A DNA stretch of 58,327 bases from Chara braunii (lineage: Eukaryota; Streptophyta; Charophyceae; Charales; Characeae), in assembly GCA_003427395.1 (NCBI GenBank), contig BFEA01000245.1, positions 1,065,065-1,123,391 on the forward strand. The letters are read 5' to 3'. The position numbers and the translations under genes are program-made. This document shows, in pieces, positions 22,131 to 34,400 of the stretch (position 1 is the stretch's first letter; each line of letters begins with the position of its first letter). The notes under the pieces are model-generated. The model ran no database searches. It was given only the letters and a program-made list of their open reading frames with translations, and was not told the origin of the DNA.

Positions 22131-24900
22131 CTTTACTACTTAACCGCACCTTATGCGAATGACTAAAATATTATCGCATTGTCATTCGTATATCATATTG
22201 TCAAGCTCGGACAGACTGCCCAGGGAGGATGTTCGACCCGTTGTCCTATCGGATAACCCCAGACGGTTAGGGGGTTCTCGAGCGTATAATCGGTCCTAGA
22301 CTTTGATATACAAACACATAAACGCATAAACACACGATATATGATACGCTCATACGTGCCCATGCACATCACTAATTCATGACTAGGCATTCACCTACAA
22401 ACATCCACATACGCCATATACACACTCCTGGATACAACGCAAACACGAATCCCAAACCCATTCTTAAAACAATAAAATAACCTCATTAAAGACAGTGATT
22501 GACAGAAACTAAAAACTTCGCATCGCACCACCGTTTGTTATTACGTTTGGCTTGGGGCGTGGTACGCGAGTAGGATTTATGTGAGCGACTATATTGCTAA
22601 TAAGCGTAACTGAAGATTTTAGTATGTATGGGTGTGCTTTCAGAGTTTGTGTCTCATGACATAGTGCGCATATTTTGCTTGTGTGAATGAGAGTTTTGTG
22701 AGCAACAATTTTGTTGCTAAATGTCGTTGGAGGATTTACGTGTGCATGAGCGTGCGTTGTAAATTCGACATGGGAACGATACGGTGATGAGAAATGTTAT
22801 CGTCGTTCTTTCCTCTTTTTTTTTTCTTTTTTTTTCCTTTTATTCTCAAAAATTTATCTTTTTTTTTTTTTTATCCGTAAGAAAGTTTACCCTCCTTAAC
22901 CCCAATATTAAGAACAAGAAGAATAAATTAGGTTATTTCTGTCACATGATTGGTTCGAGACGTAGTGCGCATGAGTTTATGAATGAATTTGTTTGAGCAA
23001 CAATATTGCAATGAAGGGAAGTAAATTATAATATAAAAATACTTTGTGAATTCGGCAAAAGGGAGGGTGAGATAAGTGGACGTATTATCTCTATCTTGTT
23101 CTCGATTTTTTTTAGCATACTCACGCTACCCTGAGGCCCGCTCACGAACCCGGTCGAATAAAACGAATCCTATAATGGGGCAATTCAGAATCGAGAAAGA
23201 TAATCGACAGTTGTATGACAAACCGCTCCCCCCCCCAAAAAACACACGCAACCCTATTATATGCCTCAAACAAAATCCCTCGCCTGACGACTGATTTTGA
23301 AACAAAGAGGTACAATAACACGCATGATTCCTAATCTAACCATGCGCTCGATTCTTAAACCCCACAGATCACACTAAGCATCTTCCATGATAACTTTCTC
23401 TGTTATAAATTAAGCCCTTATTGCGATGATTTTAGTTATATGATCAATTAAATAGTATATATATATATATAAATATAATTAGTATTAGATAAAAAAATGA
23501 TAATAATTTTTTTCAGCATCAGTTTTTTCATCTTGATTATCTTCTCCTAGAAGAAACTCTGATTGCTAAGATGATATTCATAATTGTTTTTTTTCTCGAA
23601 AAAAAAACAAAAGGTTCACATAGAAAGATAGCAATTAATGAATTTGTACTTTTGACATCATGAATCTATAATAACTCTTCAACGGAGTAATTATTATAGG
23701 ATTCTCTAACTCTACGAGAATGATTTAATATAGGATAAACGTAAAAAAAAAATTATGATTATGCATCTAACATGAAAATTAGAATGATCTTTTGATTAAA
23801 AAAATTCTTCTGCTTTGGAACTTTCGATCTTTTTCATCTAGGAATTGTACGCTACCCAAAGTCTAGTTTAGTTTTTTTTTCATAATCTAATGGAGTAGGG
23901 CGTAATATGTGATGAAACACTTTCTGAAGATGAAAATCAACATGAATCCAGAGATTCTCCAAAAGGCTAACCCCTTGCATTACCACTAAGAGGACAAAGT
24001 GAGAACCTGTTGAGCTGAAACATCTTGGTAGCCAGAAAAAAACAAAAATGACTCCTTGAGCAGTGGCGAGCGAGATAGGAGATTAACAACATTTTATACA
24101 CCTATAACGGTTAAAGAATAATCGTTATAAATACTCGGAGCCCATAAACACTTCGCACATTTAACTTGACCTTAGGCACACAAAGAGCACATTGAATTCC
24201 ACGTACCCTAAAACACTTGCAATAACTGATCAACACACCCGAACTCGTTAATAACAACAAAATTTCACAAATATCGCATAGCCAGCGGTACTTGGCGCTC
24301 CCACTATAGTTTTTCAACATAGCACAACCATACGGACGCGTACATATGTATGAAGCCGAAACACAGGTCATATAAACCCTCCGCCACATAGAAAAAATAT
24401 AGCATCATCGATATAAGAATTGTCTAACCATATTCGAATACCAGGACGATGAAAACACGAGTCCCCCACCACAATTATCTATAAATCATATTAAAATGGC
24501 AATAAAATACAGGGTTCCACTACCACGCATACAAATGTAATAAACATAGTACAACGTAATATAACCTCGATTAATACTTAAAATTATAGATTAAATCATA
24601 AATGTCAAAGCACATCCAAAAGAATTTCTAACCATAGATTTAAATGTGAAAACCAAACATGTTACCACACAATACATGATAACAAACTATCACAATAAAC
24701 CTACTCTTACCAACAAGTATTTATGCAAATCTAGACAGCAACCAAGAAAATTTGTAGAGAAACGAAAAAGAGAGTAACACATAAAAAAGAAAAACAATAA
24801 AAAAAAAGATAAAAGAACCACTATCAACTCGTAATCTTAAGTTTCAAAATAAAGACACACATGATATTTCCGAAAAAAATCTCATACAGTACAAATTATT
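22131..24900. other. AT-rich stretch without recognisable gene
   Basis: Holds three degenerate repeats of about 160 bp around GTGAGCAACAATTTTGTTGC-type words (about 22550-22640, 22660-22770, 22960-23040), homopolymer tracts, and a TA run at 23456-23472. Open frames are short and A/T driven. Confidence 0.5.
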
Positions 24901-26400
24901 TTTCGGGTCAAGAGAACCTTAACGAATTATTACGGGCCTTATGGCTTAGCATGTCCAAAAAACACCACACACCCTGGACTACCTATCCATGGTAAACATA
25001 CCCAAAACTGCGATAGGCAGGACAACAACGTTGTCACACCTGCATATGCCACCCACCTCTGAAGAGCACTACCATCACAACCAAAAACAATATCACTCAA
25101 GTACAGAAATGACTGCGACAAACAAAGGAATACTACACGCATCCCGAATAGCCTTTGCGTACTCAGCTTATGATAAGCACACCACTACGAGCAATATGTA
25201 GTCGCAACCTGATACACACACACTTGTAGCCAATACCCCATCACTCGAACCGCAAAATGACCTCATATCATCGAAACACCCACGATAAAACTAAAAAACA
25301 AGAACTGCAAAACATTTTTGAGCTTTCTTAAAACCCCACCATAAAAAACGTAATCATTGTGACATGATATAAATTAATATGTTGCCAGCCACCCCTGCGA
25401 AAGAGATGCACATGCTAAACGTCATCTCCCCCAACAGTGCATGAGTCAGTTATCCCATATACAAAACCGTATTAAGCAGCAAGACTCACCATCAGCCCAA
25501 CGAAATAAGGCCAGAAAAATCCAACAACGAGAATTTAGTGGCAACATAAAATCAATCCCAGACTAAGATGCAAAACTAGCAAATTGTTGCTTCACAACCA
25601 CCTATTTACAAAGGAAACCACAACGAGATTCGAAGAAATACACACCAAAAAGACGCCTTTGTCCCTTTGTGTGTATATATACATGCACGGAGACCCTTTT
25701 CAACCAACCGAACAAGGAGGTTGGCTTACACAACCGATTGAGCATCTTCACACAGTTATTAGAGATCACCTCACATATATGCACGACCCACCAGAGGAGG
25801 ATCTAAAATCCCATCACACTCCATAATCGAAGACAAAAAGTCACCATGCTCTTGCAACACCGCGATAGTCACCAAACGAACCATTGACTCGACGATATCC
25901 TCACCCGCGCCAACATGAGCATCCAGAACATCCTCATATACCTTTGTCACATATACAATACATCATAGATATTCCCCCTCATAACCGAGTCCCGTTGCCA
26001 AAAGAAGAGCCAACTCCCCCCGAGCATCGATATCGAATGACGTATCAGACGACCGGTAACCAAGCGTATGAAGTCGAACTCCCGCCCTAGACGAGGGTCG
26101 CGGAGATCACCTAGCTCAAAAACCAAAACCACATGACCCTCGACATGACCACAGGTTACAAACGTGACAGACATACTGAAAAGAAGGCCGCGATCCTAAA
26201 ACACCAAAGCAATATCTTGCAACCACACAGGCAAAACAAGTGGATACTGCAGCTAGAACATCCTAGCACCAGCATCCAATACTGCACAACACCAACAACA
26301 TCAATTGAAATGGACCGCAAACCCAATCAGATAAATATAGAATCCGCTACATGCGCTCTTACAAAAATAAAAGATAAAAAAAAATAAAAAACTGCAAATA
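24900..26400 (+). pseudogene. Possible decayed coding sequence, unidentified
   Basis: Several adjacent + strand frames have non-random residue use (for example LTQPIEHLHTVIRDHLTYMH at about 25731, KWILQLEHPSTSIQY at about 26240) but are cut by stops and shifts, and no family is recognised. Position and strand would suit the N-terminal part of the protein at 27207-28050. Weak call. Confidence 0.25.
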
Positions 26401-26489
26401 GCAACGGTCGGTCACCTTACTTGAATTACCATAGTGTAATAATGAACCATACGACTGAAACGACACAAGCCAACACCTCTTTCTTTACC

Positions 26490-26530
26490 CATATATAAAT
26501 ATATGTATATATATATATATATATATAATG
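26490..26530. repeat. TA dinucleotide microsatellite
   Basis: ATATATA-rich run, imperfect at its left end. Confidence 0.9.
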
Positions 26531-26686
26531 GCAACCATTGGAGAGACACAACCATATACCATTGGGCGACGCTTAAAGCCACGAGACAAGACACCTCTAA
26601 TGACAACCGATCTGACATTCACAGACTATTATATGGCAAAAAAAAAAAATCCTTACGCACATATATTCACAGAGTAATGAATACAC

Positions 26687-26815
26687 AACAAAAACCTAGG
26701 ATCTACTCATAAAGAATAAGGTGATGAATCGGAAATGCAGTGTTAAACTCAACTATGCTCCCATTCTAACGCTCCACACCACAACAAAGACCTAGGATCT
26801 ACTCATAAAGAATTA
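26687..26815. repeat. Spaced direct repeat (~36 bp)
   Basis: ACAACAAAAACCTAGGATCT.. near 26687 and ACAACAAAGACCTAGGATCT.. near 26776 share CCTAGGATCTACTCATAAAG. Internal to otherwise unassigned DNA. Confidence 0.85.
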
Positions 26816-27206
26816 ATGCCCACAAACAAGGTACCCCAACTAAAATTGAATACACATACACGATTTCACATAGTAATGATGGCGGTGGTTGTACGGTATT
26901 ATCGAACGCTACGAAGAAACCAGAAGGAGGCTCTAACCATTGATCAAGGTTAGGCCCCCCCCCAAGAAACCCCCCTTAAACCCCCCCTCCCCCATCTACC
27001 TTATCCCACCCACCCACACTCGTTTCCCCACCAGATTAAGTTAACAACGCAAACATAACAACTAATCCCTAGATTCACCCCATGATGATTTTTTTGTTGC
27101 ATCAAAACATCATCAACTGAGGATGTCATGCAGATCTGGCACTAATGGTGGCTCCCTTCGCTAGTCTGCAACCGCCAATCGTTCACTCCTATAGTCCCAA
27201 TTGATC

Positions 27207-28050
27207 ATGATGGCGCTACCACAGAATATGCTTCACATCTTCCACACTGCGTCACCATCACCAAACTTGATCGAGATACTCACGTTTAGCGATTGGGCTA
27301 TCATTAGCAATAAGTATGGAACTGAACCAGAAAGGATGGACAAACTGATCGAAGCATACACACTTAACGCCTCAGTCATTGCCAGTAGAAACACAATCCA
27401 AAACTGAGAACATGGTAGGGTCATTGTCGAGGGAGAAAAAGCGATACTGGATAAGTTCGAATACTGTTCCGACCATTTAAGTGACGCAAGAGATATTGAC
27501 ATCTCAATTAATGTCGATGAGAAACGATAGGTACGAGGACAGAGAATCGGACTGTCCCAAGCAGGAATAAAATACCTAGAGAAACATAAGGAATCAAAGC
27601 AAAAACGTCTACAGGCATAAACGTGACTGCAAGGTGCACAAGTTTGCACAAGACAACCACTTCCTACCAATAGCATCAGACACGTGGGCAGAAAAGAATA
27701 GCAAGTACGTCGCACACAAGCTATGGTACCTTGACTCGTTCAACTACATCGTGCCTATATCAATCGAACGATACAAAGCACTTGCCAACCTATCCGACGC
27801 AGACATGGAAGCGTGCAAACAGGCCGCAAGCAATTTCACACTGCACTACCCCATGTACAAACCACCCTTTGACGTGTACTTCCCCATCTTAGCAATCCTC
27901 GACAAAACCAAATGTGTTGTCTCCAAACAGATCCTCACACAAAAGGCATTTGAAAGAATCCGACAAACGTTGGAGAAGGTCAAGAAGATGTGGAACATCA
28001 GGTGACCATATCTAAAGTGCACCTATGAGAAGAACTATGGGAAATCGATC
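27207..28050 (+). pseudogene. Fragment of an unidentified large protein, abruptly cut at 28055
   Basis: Two open segments: 27207-27407 (ILTFSDWAIISNKYGTEPER) and 27634-28005 (KLWYLDSFNYIVPISIERYK; YKPPFDVYFPILAILDKTKC; ERIRQTLEKVKKMWNIR). After one TGA the frame continues PYLKCTYEKNYGKSI to about 28050 and then meets a strong palindrome. Coding quality is high: balanced residues, many Trp/Tyr/Pro. I do not recognise the domain. The strand matches the reverse transcriptase remnant that starts near 49.3 kb, so it may be the upstream half of the same gene. Confidence 0.5.
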
Positions 28051-28054
28051 ACGT

Positions 28055-28086
28055 TGTCAGGGCAAATACCCTGACAAGGGTATTTG
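28055..28086. repeat. Overlapping perfect palindromes at a coding break
   Basis: TGTCAGGG (28055-28062) pairs with CCCTGACA (28069-28076), and CAAATACCCT (28063-28072) pairs with AGGGTATTTG (28077-28086). TGTC...GACA also resembles an LTR border. It sits where the coding frame to its left stops making sense. Confidence 0.85.
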
Positions 28087-29170
28087 TCGGGGATTTTAAA
28101 CGTCGGACATTATCCAACTCTTTCGTTGAATTGAAGGACTTGATGAGACTCACGTTTGCCAAACGATTATTCAGACCTGACTTATGACTGAGAGAATAAA
28201 AGTTTTGAATTTAGACTGAACGCCTGTGGCATCCCAGAGTAGCGACAATAACTGGCAGTGCTTTGCTTTTGTCGAAATCGCAGAGAGGCGCGAACGTGCA
28301 AATATTAAAGTTAGGCTTATTCTATTTAAAATAATATCGCGCCACCGCTAAGCCGCACGATTCAGAGCCTAACAGGGCTAAAAGAAATGGGCGTCGGGTA
28401 TAGGACCGCGACGCAGGAGAGATGAGTCACCTATTTTTATTGGGCCGTGAGATTTGACATTGCGCTGGGGCCCGACACTGGACTCGCGACTAGAGGTGTG
28501 GCTTACTAGGCCTACCGGGCTAAGCCCCATCGTGTTAGATGGTGGGGCGATGGTTTTTGGCTACGTAAGGCAGTTAAAGCCTGCCCGACCTTGTAGCTGG
28601 TAGACCTACTGCGTAGTTGCTCTTCAAATAGAAGAGTTGCTCCTATCTTGTTCTGAAATAGGAGCTAGCCCAGTAGGTAACATACCAGCCTGACATATCG
28701 CAGATCCGGGGATCAAAGCTAGTAGAGCCCAATGGGCTCGCTCCTTTTCGAGCTGACCATAAAAAAGGCACGATCAATCTCCAATCGTGCGGCTGAGATC
28801 AGCCACGCAGATTCGAAGTGACCCCTGCGCAAGGATAACACGCACCAATCGAGAAACGGTCCAAATTTTTTCTTTTGGATCCCAACTGGGATCGAACTCG
28901 GGTCCGTATTTCAACAAATCATGGGGAACGGAGGGGAAAAAAAAAATAAAAAAAATCTAATTGAAACAAAAGCGTCATGTGGCGTGACAAGAAGTAAGGG
29001 GACTTAGTGTCCCCACGAGCAACTACAGACACATGAAACGACGGGCGACTGTTTTTCTTTAGAGGTAAGGTTTTTTTTTTTTTCCTTGGATTCTTTCTAT
29101 ATTTGCTTTAGATTTTTTTTTTTTTTTTTAGATCCTGTTGATTTTTTTTTTTTTTATTAGTGAAATTAGT
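28087..29170. other. Non-coding, hairpin-rich stretch
   Basis: No gene. Several hairpins: GAGCCC/GGGCTC (about 28735-28749), GCACGAT/ATCGTGC (about 28767-28789), GGCTGA/TCAGCC, GATCCC/GGGATC (about 28878-28893). Poly-T tracts of 12-17 bases at 29068-29155. Confidence 0.5.
28603..28678. other. Three-stem structured element
   Basis: Outer stem ACCTACTG/CAGTAGGT (28604-28611 with 28671-28678) encloses two hairpins: CTCTTC/GAAGAG (28620-28625, 28631-28636) and TCCTAT/ATAGGA (28641-28646, 28658-28663). All arms are perfect. Could be a structured RNA or a transposon end; no known RNA family recognised. Confidence 0.55.
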
Positions 29171-29209
29171 AAAGTGCCCGTTCGTTTTTGACGAACGGGC
29201 AACCACTTT
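29171..29209. repeat. Strong hairpin (10 bp stem, 5 nt loop)
   Basis: GCCCGTTCGT (29176-29185), loop TTTTG, ACGAACGGGC (29191-29200), extended by AAAGT/ACTTT outside with a small bulge. It follows three poly-T tracts. Confidence 0.9.
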
Positions 29210-30515
29210 AGTATAGGTGAGCAAAATCGAATGAATCTACCGCCAGAACATGGAAAAATACCCTACTACTACAACTATTACTACTACTACTGAGATAGAA
29301 AGAGAGTTGAGGGATCTTACCTGGTAGGTGGTTGGATCCACGTCGATGAAGAACGCAATGAACGAAAGGAAAGTCTCCAACCTTACTAAAGGATGAGCAA
29401 ACCGACTGAACCTGGCGTGGGGGCGGGAAAAAACACTGTGTCTTCGAAGTCCCCTCCCCCTTCTGGCCTAGGGGCAAAAGTCTGCGCCCGTTCAATTGAA
29501 AGACGGGTTGCAAACCGCCATCTGTACCTAACACCACTGGCGCCCAGATACGGGTGCGCGGGGCAGGGGTAGGAAGCCCCTGTTGAGTTGGCTCTAGTTC
29601 AATCCCGTGAATTGACTTAGAGGGGAGGGGAGGCTGCTCGTTTTGAAAAACAAATGAGTTGTCCCTTCCAGAGAAACAAGGGGGCAAGAAAAGTAAGAAA
29701 AGAAGGGGAGAAGAAAAGAAAAGAGAGGAAAGAAAAAGTAACGGCCATGAATATGGTCGAGGCCACGGAGCAGGTGCAGCCCCACCAGGTTCTAGGGGGT
29801 GATGGGACTGCGCCTGTTCGTTTTGAGCGGGCAGAAGTAGATGGCTAAAAGCAATCATTTCCAGGAGTATCTGGCCTGAAAAAATGACCAGGTACTTATG
29901 GGGGTTAAAGACCTTGGTTCCCCTAGGTGAAAACGAAGGCACTGAGCTCCTGGCCGTTGATTTAGATCAAGGGCCAAGAGCACTGATGAATTTTGTCTTA
30001 CTGTGGGCAGAGCAGCTGACCACATGCCTTCGGCTGGCTATAAAAGCCAACACTCCACCCAACAACCTCACACTTGTGGTAGTGCTGATGAGCCATTCAT
30101 TTGAGTGACTGTTGGCTGACTGCTACTGTGGGGCGGCCTTGTCGGTGGAGGTGCTGCTGGTGGAGAGTTAGAGGTCTGCGGGGTGAGGGGAGATGTTGCT
30201 GGAGTTCGGTAAAGAGTTGGCGGAGTGAGGAGCGAGACGGCTATAGCCGATGTTGAGGGCATTCTACCTCAGTGTTAGGCTGATGCTGCGCTTGTGGGAT
30301 TACCTCTGGGACCACTTTGTGAAACCAAGGCTCTGTCCTAGACTGATTCCGGCGGTGTGGCAGACTGAACTTCCCTTTGAGAAGGGTTATGCTGCTAAGG
30401 TGCGGACGCTGTTGCACTTTTTTCCAGTCAGGCCACTCCAGGCGACCAGAAAGCCAACAGGCTGTCACGCAGCGTTTGACTCACTTTGCAATAAATAAAA
30501 TAAAGTAAATAAAGC
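29210..30515. other. Unassigned segment ending in AATAAA-type tail
   Basis: Ends in CAATAAATAAAATAAAGTAAATAAAG (about 30489-30514), the kind of A-rich microsatellite left at the 3' end of LINEs or SINEs. A 244-codon minus-strand frame (29208-29942) is open but Pro/Ser/Phe-rich, antisense to a GA-rich tract, and has no motif. I do not call it a gene. Confidence 0.3.
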
Positions 30516-31046
30516 AAATCCCTTCTTGTTGTGTGCGTCCGGCTTCGAGCAAGACCCTTGAATTGCGGTCTTTGCCGGTCCCCGGTCTTAGGAATCTTTT
30601 ATTTTGATTCGGAACAACAAGAATCATGCAAATACTAATCATAAAATTCTGATATGTCATGCATGCATAAATTTTGCCAATTTTTCTAATTATAAGAACT
30701 GTGACAGGGTCATCAAAGAAAAATAACCATCAAGCAAAGACAATGTGGATGATGCAAAACTAACTGACTTGAGCAATGGAAAAATAAATGAGGGAAGAAT
30801 GATAAATCATAATAATCTCAAAGAGCACACATGAGGAAAACATGACCAGCACTAATCAAGAGTCCTCACTCATCCCTCGAGGTCATGCACTCAATCTTCT
30901 CATTTTATTGTGCATTCTATGTGCCTTGAACCACGTCAATGTTCTGTCTGAGGCTGTGGCCTCTAGATGTAGAGCCACCTGAACCCAACAAGCTCCGAAC
31001 ATTTCCAACCAAGTCCCATGATATGGAAGTCGACCATAACACAAAA
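30516..31046. other. No recognisable feature
   Basis: AT-rich, stop-dense in all frames. Confidence 0.5.
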
Positions 31047-31430
31047 TTATTCCCATAGAGTAGGAAGATATGGTTGAGAGAAAATCCTTCGTCTGAGATG
31101 CTGGTACTCTGAGGGTTCTGTCAATGCTTCGGAATCAATCACCACAGGAGAAATATACATGTTGGCTAGTTCTTCCAAGTCTCCGGAACAAGAACCGTCT
31201 GTGAAAAGGATGAGAACTGGAGGCTTGGGGTAATCTGTGTAGAGCTTTGGTCCAAAACTACATATCAACTTGGTACCATTTTCATCAAATTCTCTCTCTT
31301 TCTCTTCAAGGTACCCAATTGCCGAGATCCAGACTGAGTCGAAGTGCTCATGGGTCTCTTTACCCTTCTTCAAGTAGGGTCTCAAGTCCTGAATGGTATC
31401 CTCCACGAATTCAGTATGTGGACTACAAAA
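31047..31430 (-). CDS. Exon-like ORF of unknown function
   Basis: About 125 codons with high coding quality: EDTIQDLRPYLKKGKETHEH, FDSVWISAIGYLEEKEREFD, TKLICSFGPKLYTDYPKPPV, LILFTDGSCSGDLEELANMY. Reading right to left, the frame is preceded by a pyrimidine stretch and TTTTGTAG (about 31423-31430), a plausible 3' splice site, so the coding start may be an exon border. The neighbouring DNA is LTR-like and non-coding, so this is either a captured host exon or an accessory ORF of Gypsy-2. The FTDGS string recalls RNase H but the rest does not fit. I do not recognise the family. Confidence 0.45.
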   Translation of the reverse strand, partial: FCSPHTEFVEDTIQDLRPYLKKGKETHEHFDSVWISAIGYLEEKEREFDENGTKLICSFGPKLYTDYPKPPVLILFTDGSCSGDLEELANMYISPVVIDSEALTEPSEYQHLRRRIFSQPYLPTLWE

Positions 31431-31439
31431 ATAGATAGT

Positions 31440-34400
31440 TCACCTTGCTTGAGGTCAGTTGAACTAACGTACCGATGTTGAAAGACATCGTTATAAGCAA
31501 TCCAATTCAGACTGATCAAGACAGTCTCTTGAACTGAGAATGACCGAACAGTACTCATATGCTTAACTGGGTATCAAGACTGATCTTCGTATCTTTGATG
31601 AGAACAATGTTTGACTGGTACTGATCTCCGATAGAATTATAAAGAAAATAATTGAGTACTGATTGATTCTGACGGAAAATCTCGAATAATTTGGACGACA
31701 GAATGCTGAGTAGATGCTGATTGAAAGTTGATCAAGTGCTGAAATGTTAATTGAATCTTTAACCGAGACTCTCGAGTAGCCCGTATGGCTGAATGTTGCC
31801 GAATTAACAAGTCACCAGGTGTTGTTCACCTGGTGGCAGAAACACTGAAAGAAACTGCAAGTCACAAGCTGACATTCGATAGTTGGGTGCTGGTAGGATC
31901 TTCAGGACGAGTGTTCGGTCAACCATACGCTCACCTGAGTTGTGCCTTGGTCTGCTCAACCACCTCTAGCAGCGAGCCAGTATTGTGTAGCTTATTATCG
32001 CGACCATAAAAGTAAAATATGTATTCAATGTACTTCTTCCCGTCGGCTGTCTCAACTGCAAATTCTCTATAAGCTTGTATGTAATATTCCATTTACTGGC
32101 AAACATCTTCTTCCTATCCTTCCTTCTTATCCCTGTTTGATCGGTGCTTCATCACTAGGATCTCGTCGTCCCTCATAATTCCCACAAGCTTTGGGCTCCA
32201 ACCGATGGACAGGGCAGACTTTAGCTGGTTTTAGCAAGGCCTTTAACTCTGCACGAACGGTTGCCCCTGGGTACAGGGGTGTAGATTTCAATTAGAATAT
32301 CGTGTTACAATCTAGATTAGATGTTGATGCTATCCCCGCTCAACAACAATTTACCAGCTTCAGACAAGTGAGTCACCGATCAGCGATGGCCATATCGTAC
32401 TTATGTGCCAGCGGAGATGAATAATAGGAACTGAGTGATGTTTAGTTCTAATTTCTGGTCTATGCCACAAAAGCATGGGCAGTTTACTGTGAGAAGTTCA
32501 TGGAAACCCGATCTCAAGTTTTGTGAATGGATAGCTCAGTTTCGAGCTAATCCTGAAAGTGACACTAAATCACATAGTTGCTTGTCTTGAGCTCAATAAC
32601 AATGCTACCAGAAGTAAGAGTTTTCAGAAGCAGCGTTGTACACGTAGTTATTGAGCTCTGACCCAAACTCGCACCCCATAAGAAGGACTTGATATCTGAT
32701 ATGAGATTGGATGGAACATACTATTCGATTTTCCCGTTGGGACTGGTCAAATTAAGCCTCAATGACCTCGAGTTCAAAGTTAATTAATAAGGCCACTCTT
32801 TTTTTCGAAACAGAGAGCGTAGTGAATTGACAATGGTCTCATGGACCAAATTTATGGGTAGTTTGTAATGGCTTACTTTTGAAATCTCTCACAGTGAGTT
32901 CGAGTAGTGTCAGTAGCCAAAATAAAAGTACGCTCGCCCTTACGACAACGACCAATTCAGTGTTTGAGGTTCCTTCAATCATGGGTAGAGTAAGGTTAAT
33001 GAACGTTGTGTACAATAACACAACTTGTTGGCTTCACAGGGATAACGCACTAAGTGCACCACTGTGAATGATAGGCCCTGTTTGAGCGACGAGGTAAATG
33101 AACCCCGATCGGACCATAAACCGATGTCTGAAGGAGCAGACATAGCCACTAAACGAAGCATGTCTCATTGATGGATTGAAGCGGCATGAGAGCTGCCTCG
33201 TTCATTTGTATACAAATAACTGCTTACAACGAGGGCATCATAGTGGCACTTACCCAGACACTACTCACTGCACACCCTGTTCATGCATCATAGATGCCTA
33301 CAAAGAGTGTTCTTACGGTCCCCCTTTTAACCTCTGGTTTGAAAGATTCGTATGAGGCAAAGTGTAACCCTCAAGCGTAAATTACCAACCAATGGGGGAT
33401 GGAAAATTGTATGTTTACATAGGGATATACATGTGCTATTTTGAGTTCTTGTGCCCTACCGTTAAGATAGGCAATGAGTAATGATGAAAAATCGACTCTC
33501 GCTAAGAGTGTTATCAGATTTGCTGCTAAAGTCTCTGATAACCAAGGGAAGATTAATATTACTTACTATCAAACCCGCCTACGTTTTAGATCACTTGCTC
33601 ATTGATTGAGTCCCAAGTAAATTCCCACTGAGCTACGCCACTGAATTCCTCTTCCCATCAAGAGTGAACTTTGGAAAAGTGGTTTTGTTAATCTCCATCA
33701 AGTATGTATTTAGCTAGAAGGTAGGCAACCTTCCTCAAGATTGACTTTCACCTGCTCATCGATCATGAGGGAAGCGTTTGCCGTAAGCTCGAATACTTTT
33801 GCAAAACAAAGAGAAGAAAGGTCCGCCCATTCCAATCCAGCAGTTGAAGGAGTGATTTCTTTAAGACTTTCTCTGATCACTAGGCAAAACCCCGAACCCG
33901 ACTCACTCCATCTCCCAATACTGCTTGAAAGAGAAACGCACAGCCTGAATGTAGGACAGGAGGGCGTCGATCGAAGCTCACATGTAAAGAGGACAACCCA
34001 TATGAGATCGAAATTTTGATCGTCAAGATTCTCGTTAGTATCCTATACTAGTGATATGTCATCATTAAAGGTAGCCCATCGTTTTCTTTTTAGCGTTCCT
34101 CCTATCCCAACAACAATTCTTTAGAAATCGGTTCCGACCAGAGGAGAATAATAAGGCAGTTACTTAAACCCAGTCAAGTCAAAAAAAAAACTACAATCAA
34201 TCAGAGATCCCCATGACTCTCGATAATGCCAAGGCGACTCAACCCTGTAGTATACTTAGCTACTATGCAATATCCGTGTCTGCCTTTCAGTCTGTAATCG
34301 ATCGCAAGGTCATCTTGTCAATGCAGGTTAGATCGCATAAAATCCCAATTGATGTTCACATCACAATGTCTGGCCCAGCGTCCCCGCTGGGCGAGAAAGA

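Noticed and set aside
22193-22390. Minus-strand ORF beside a TTCGACCC B-box-like word
   Set aside because: No A-box, no repeat structure and no motif; too little evidence for a SINE or gene.
28877-28912. tRNA-like B-box on the minus strand (GAGTTCGATCCC)
   Set aside because: The T-arm-like sequence has no matching acceptor stem, anticodon arm or A-box at the right distance, and the local hairpin GATCCC/GGGATC explains the pattern.
29208-29942. 244-codon minus-strand ORF
   Set aside because: Pro/Ser/Phe/Leu-rich because it is antisense to a GA-rich tract; no motif, and plus-strand A-rich tail suggests a non-LTR remnant instead.
31047-31406. RNase H reading of LILFTDGSCSGD
   Set aside because: Only the F-T-D-G-S string fits; the following Glu and Asp motifs and spacing are absent.
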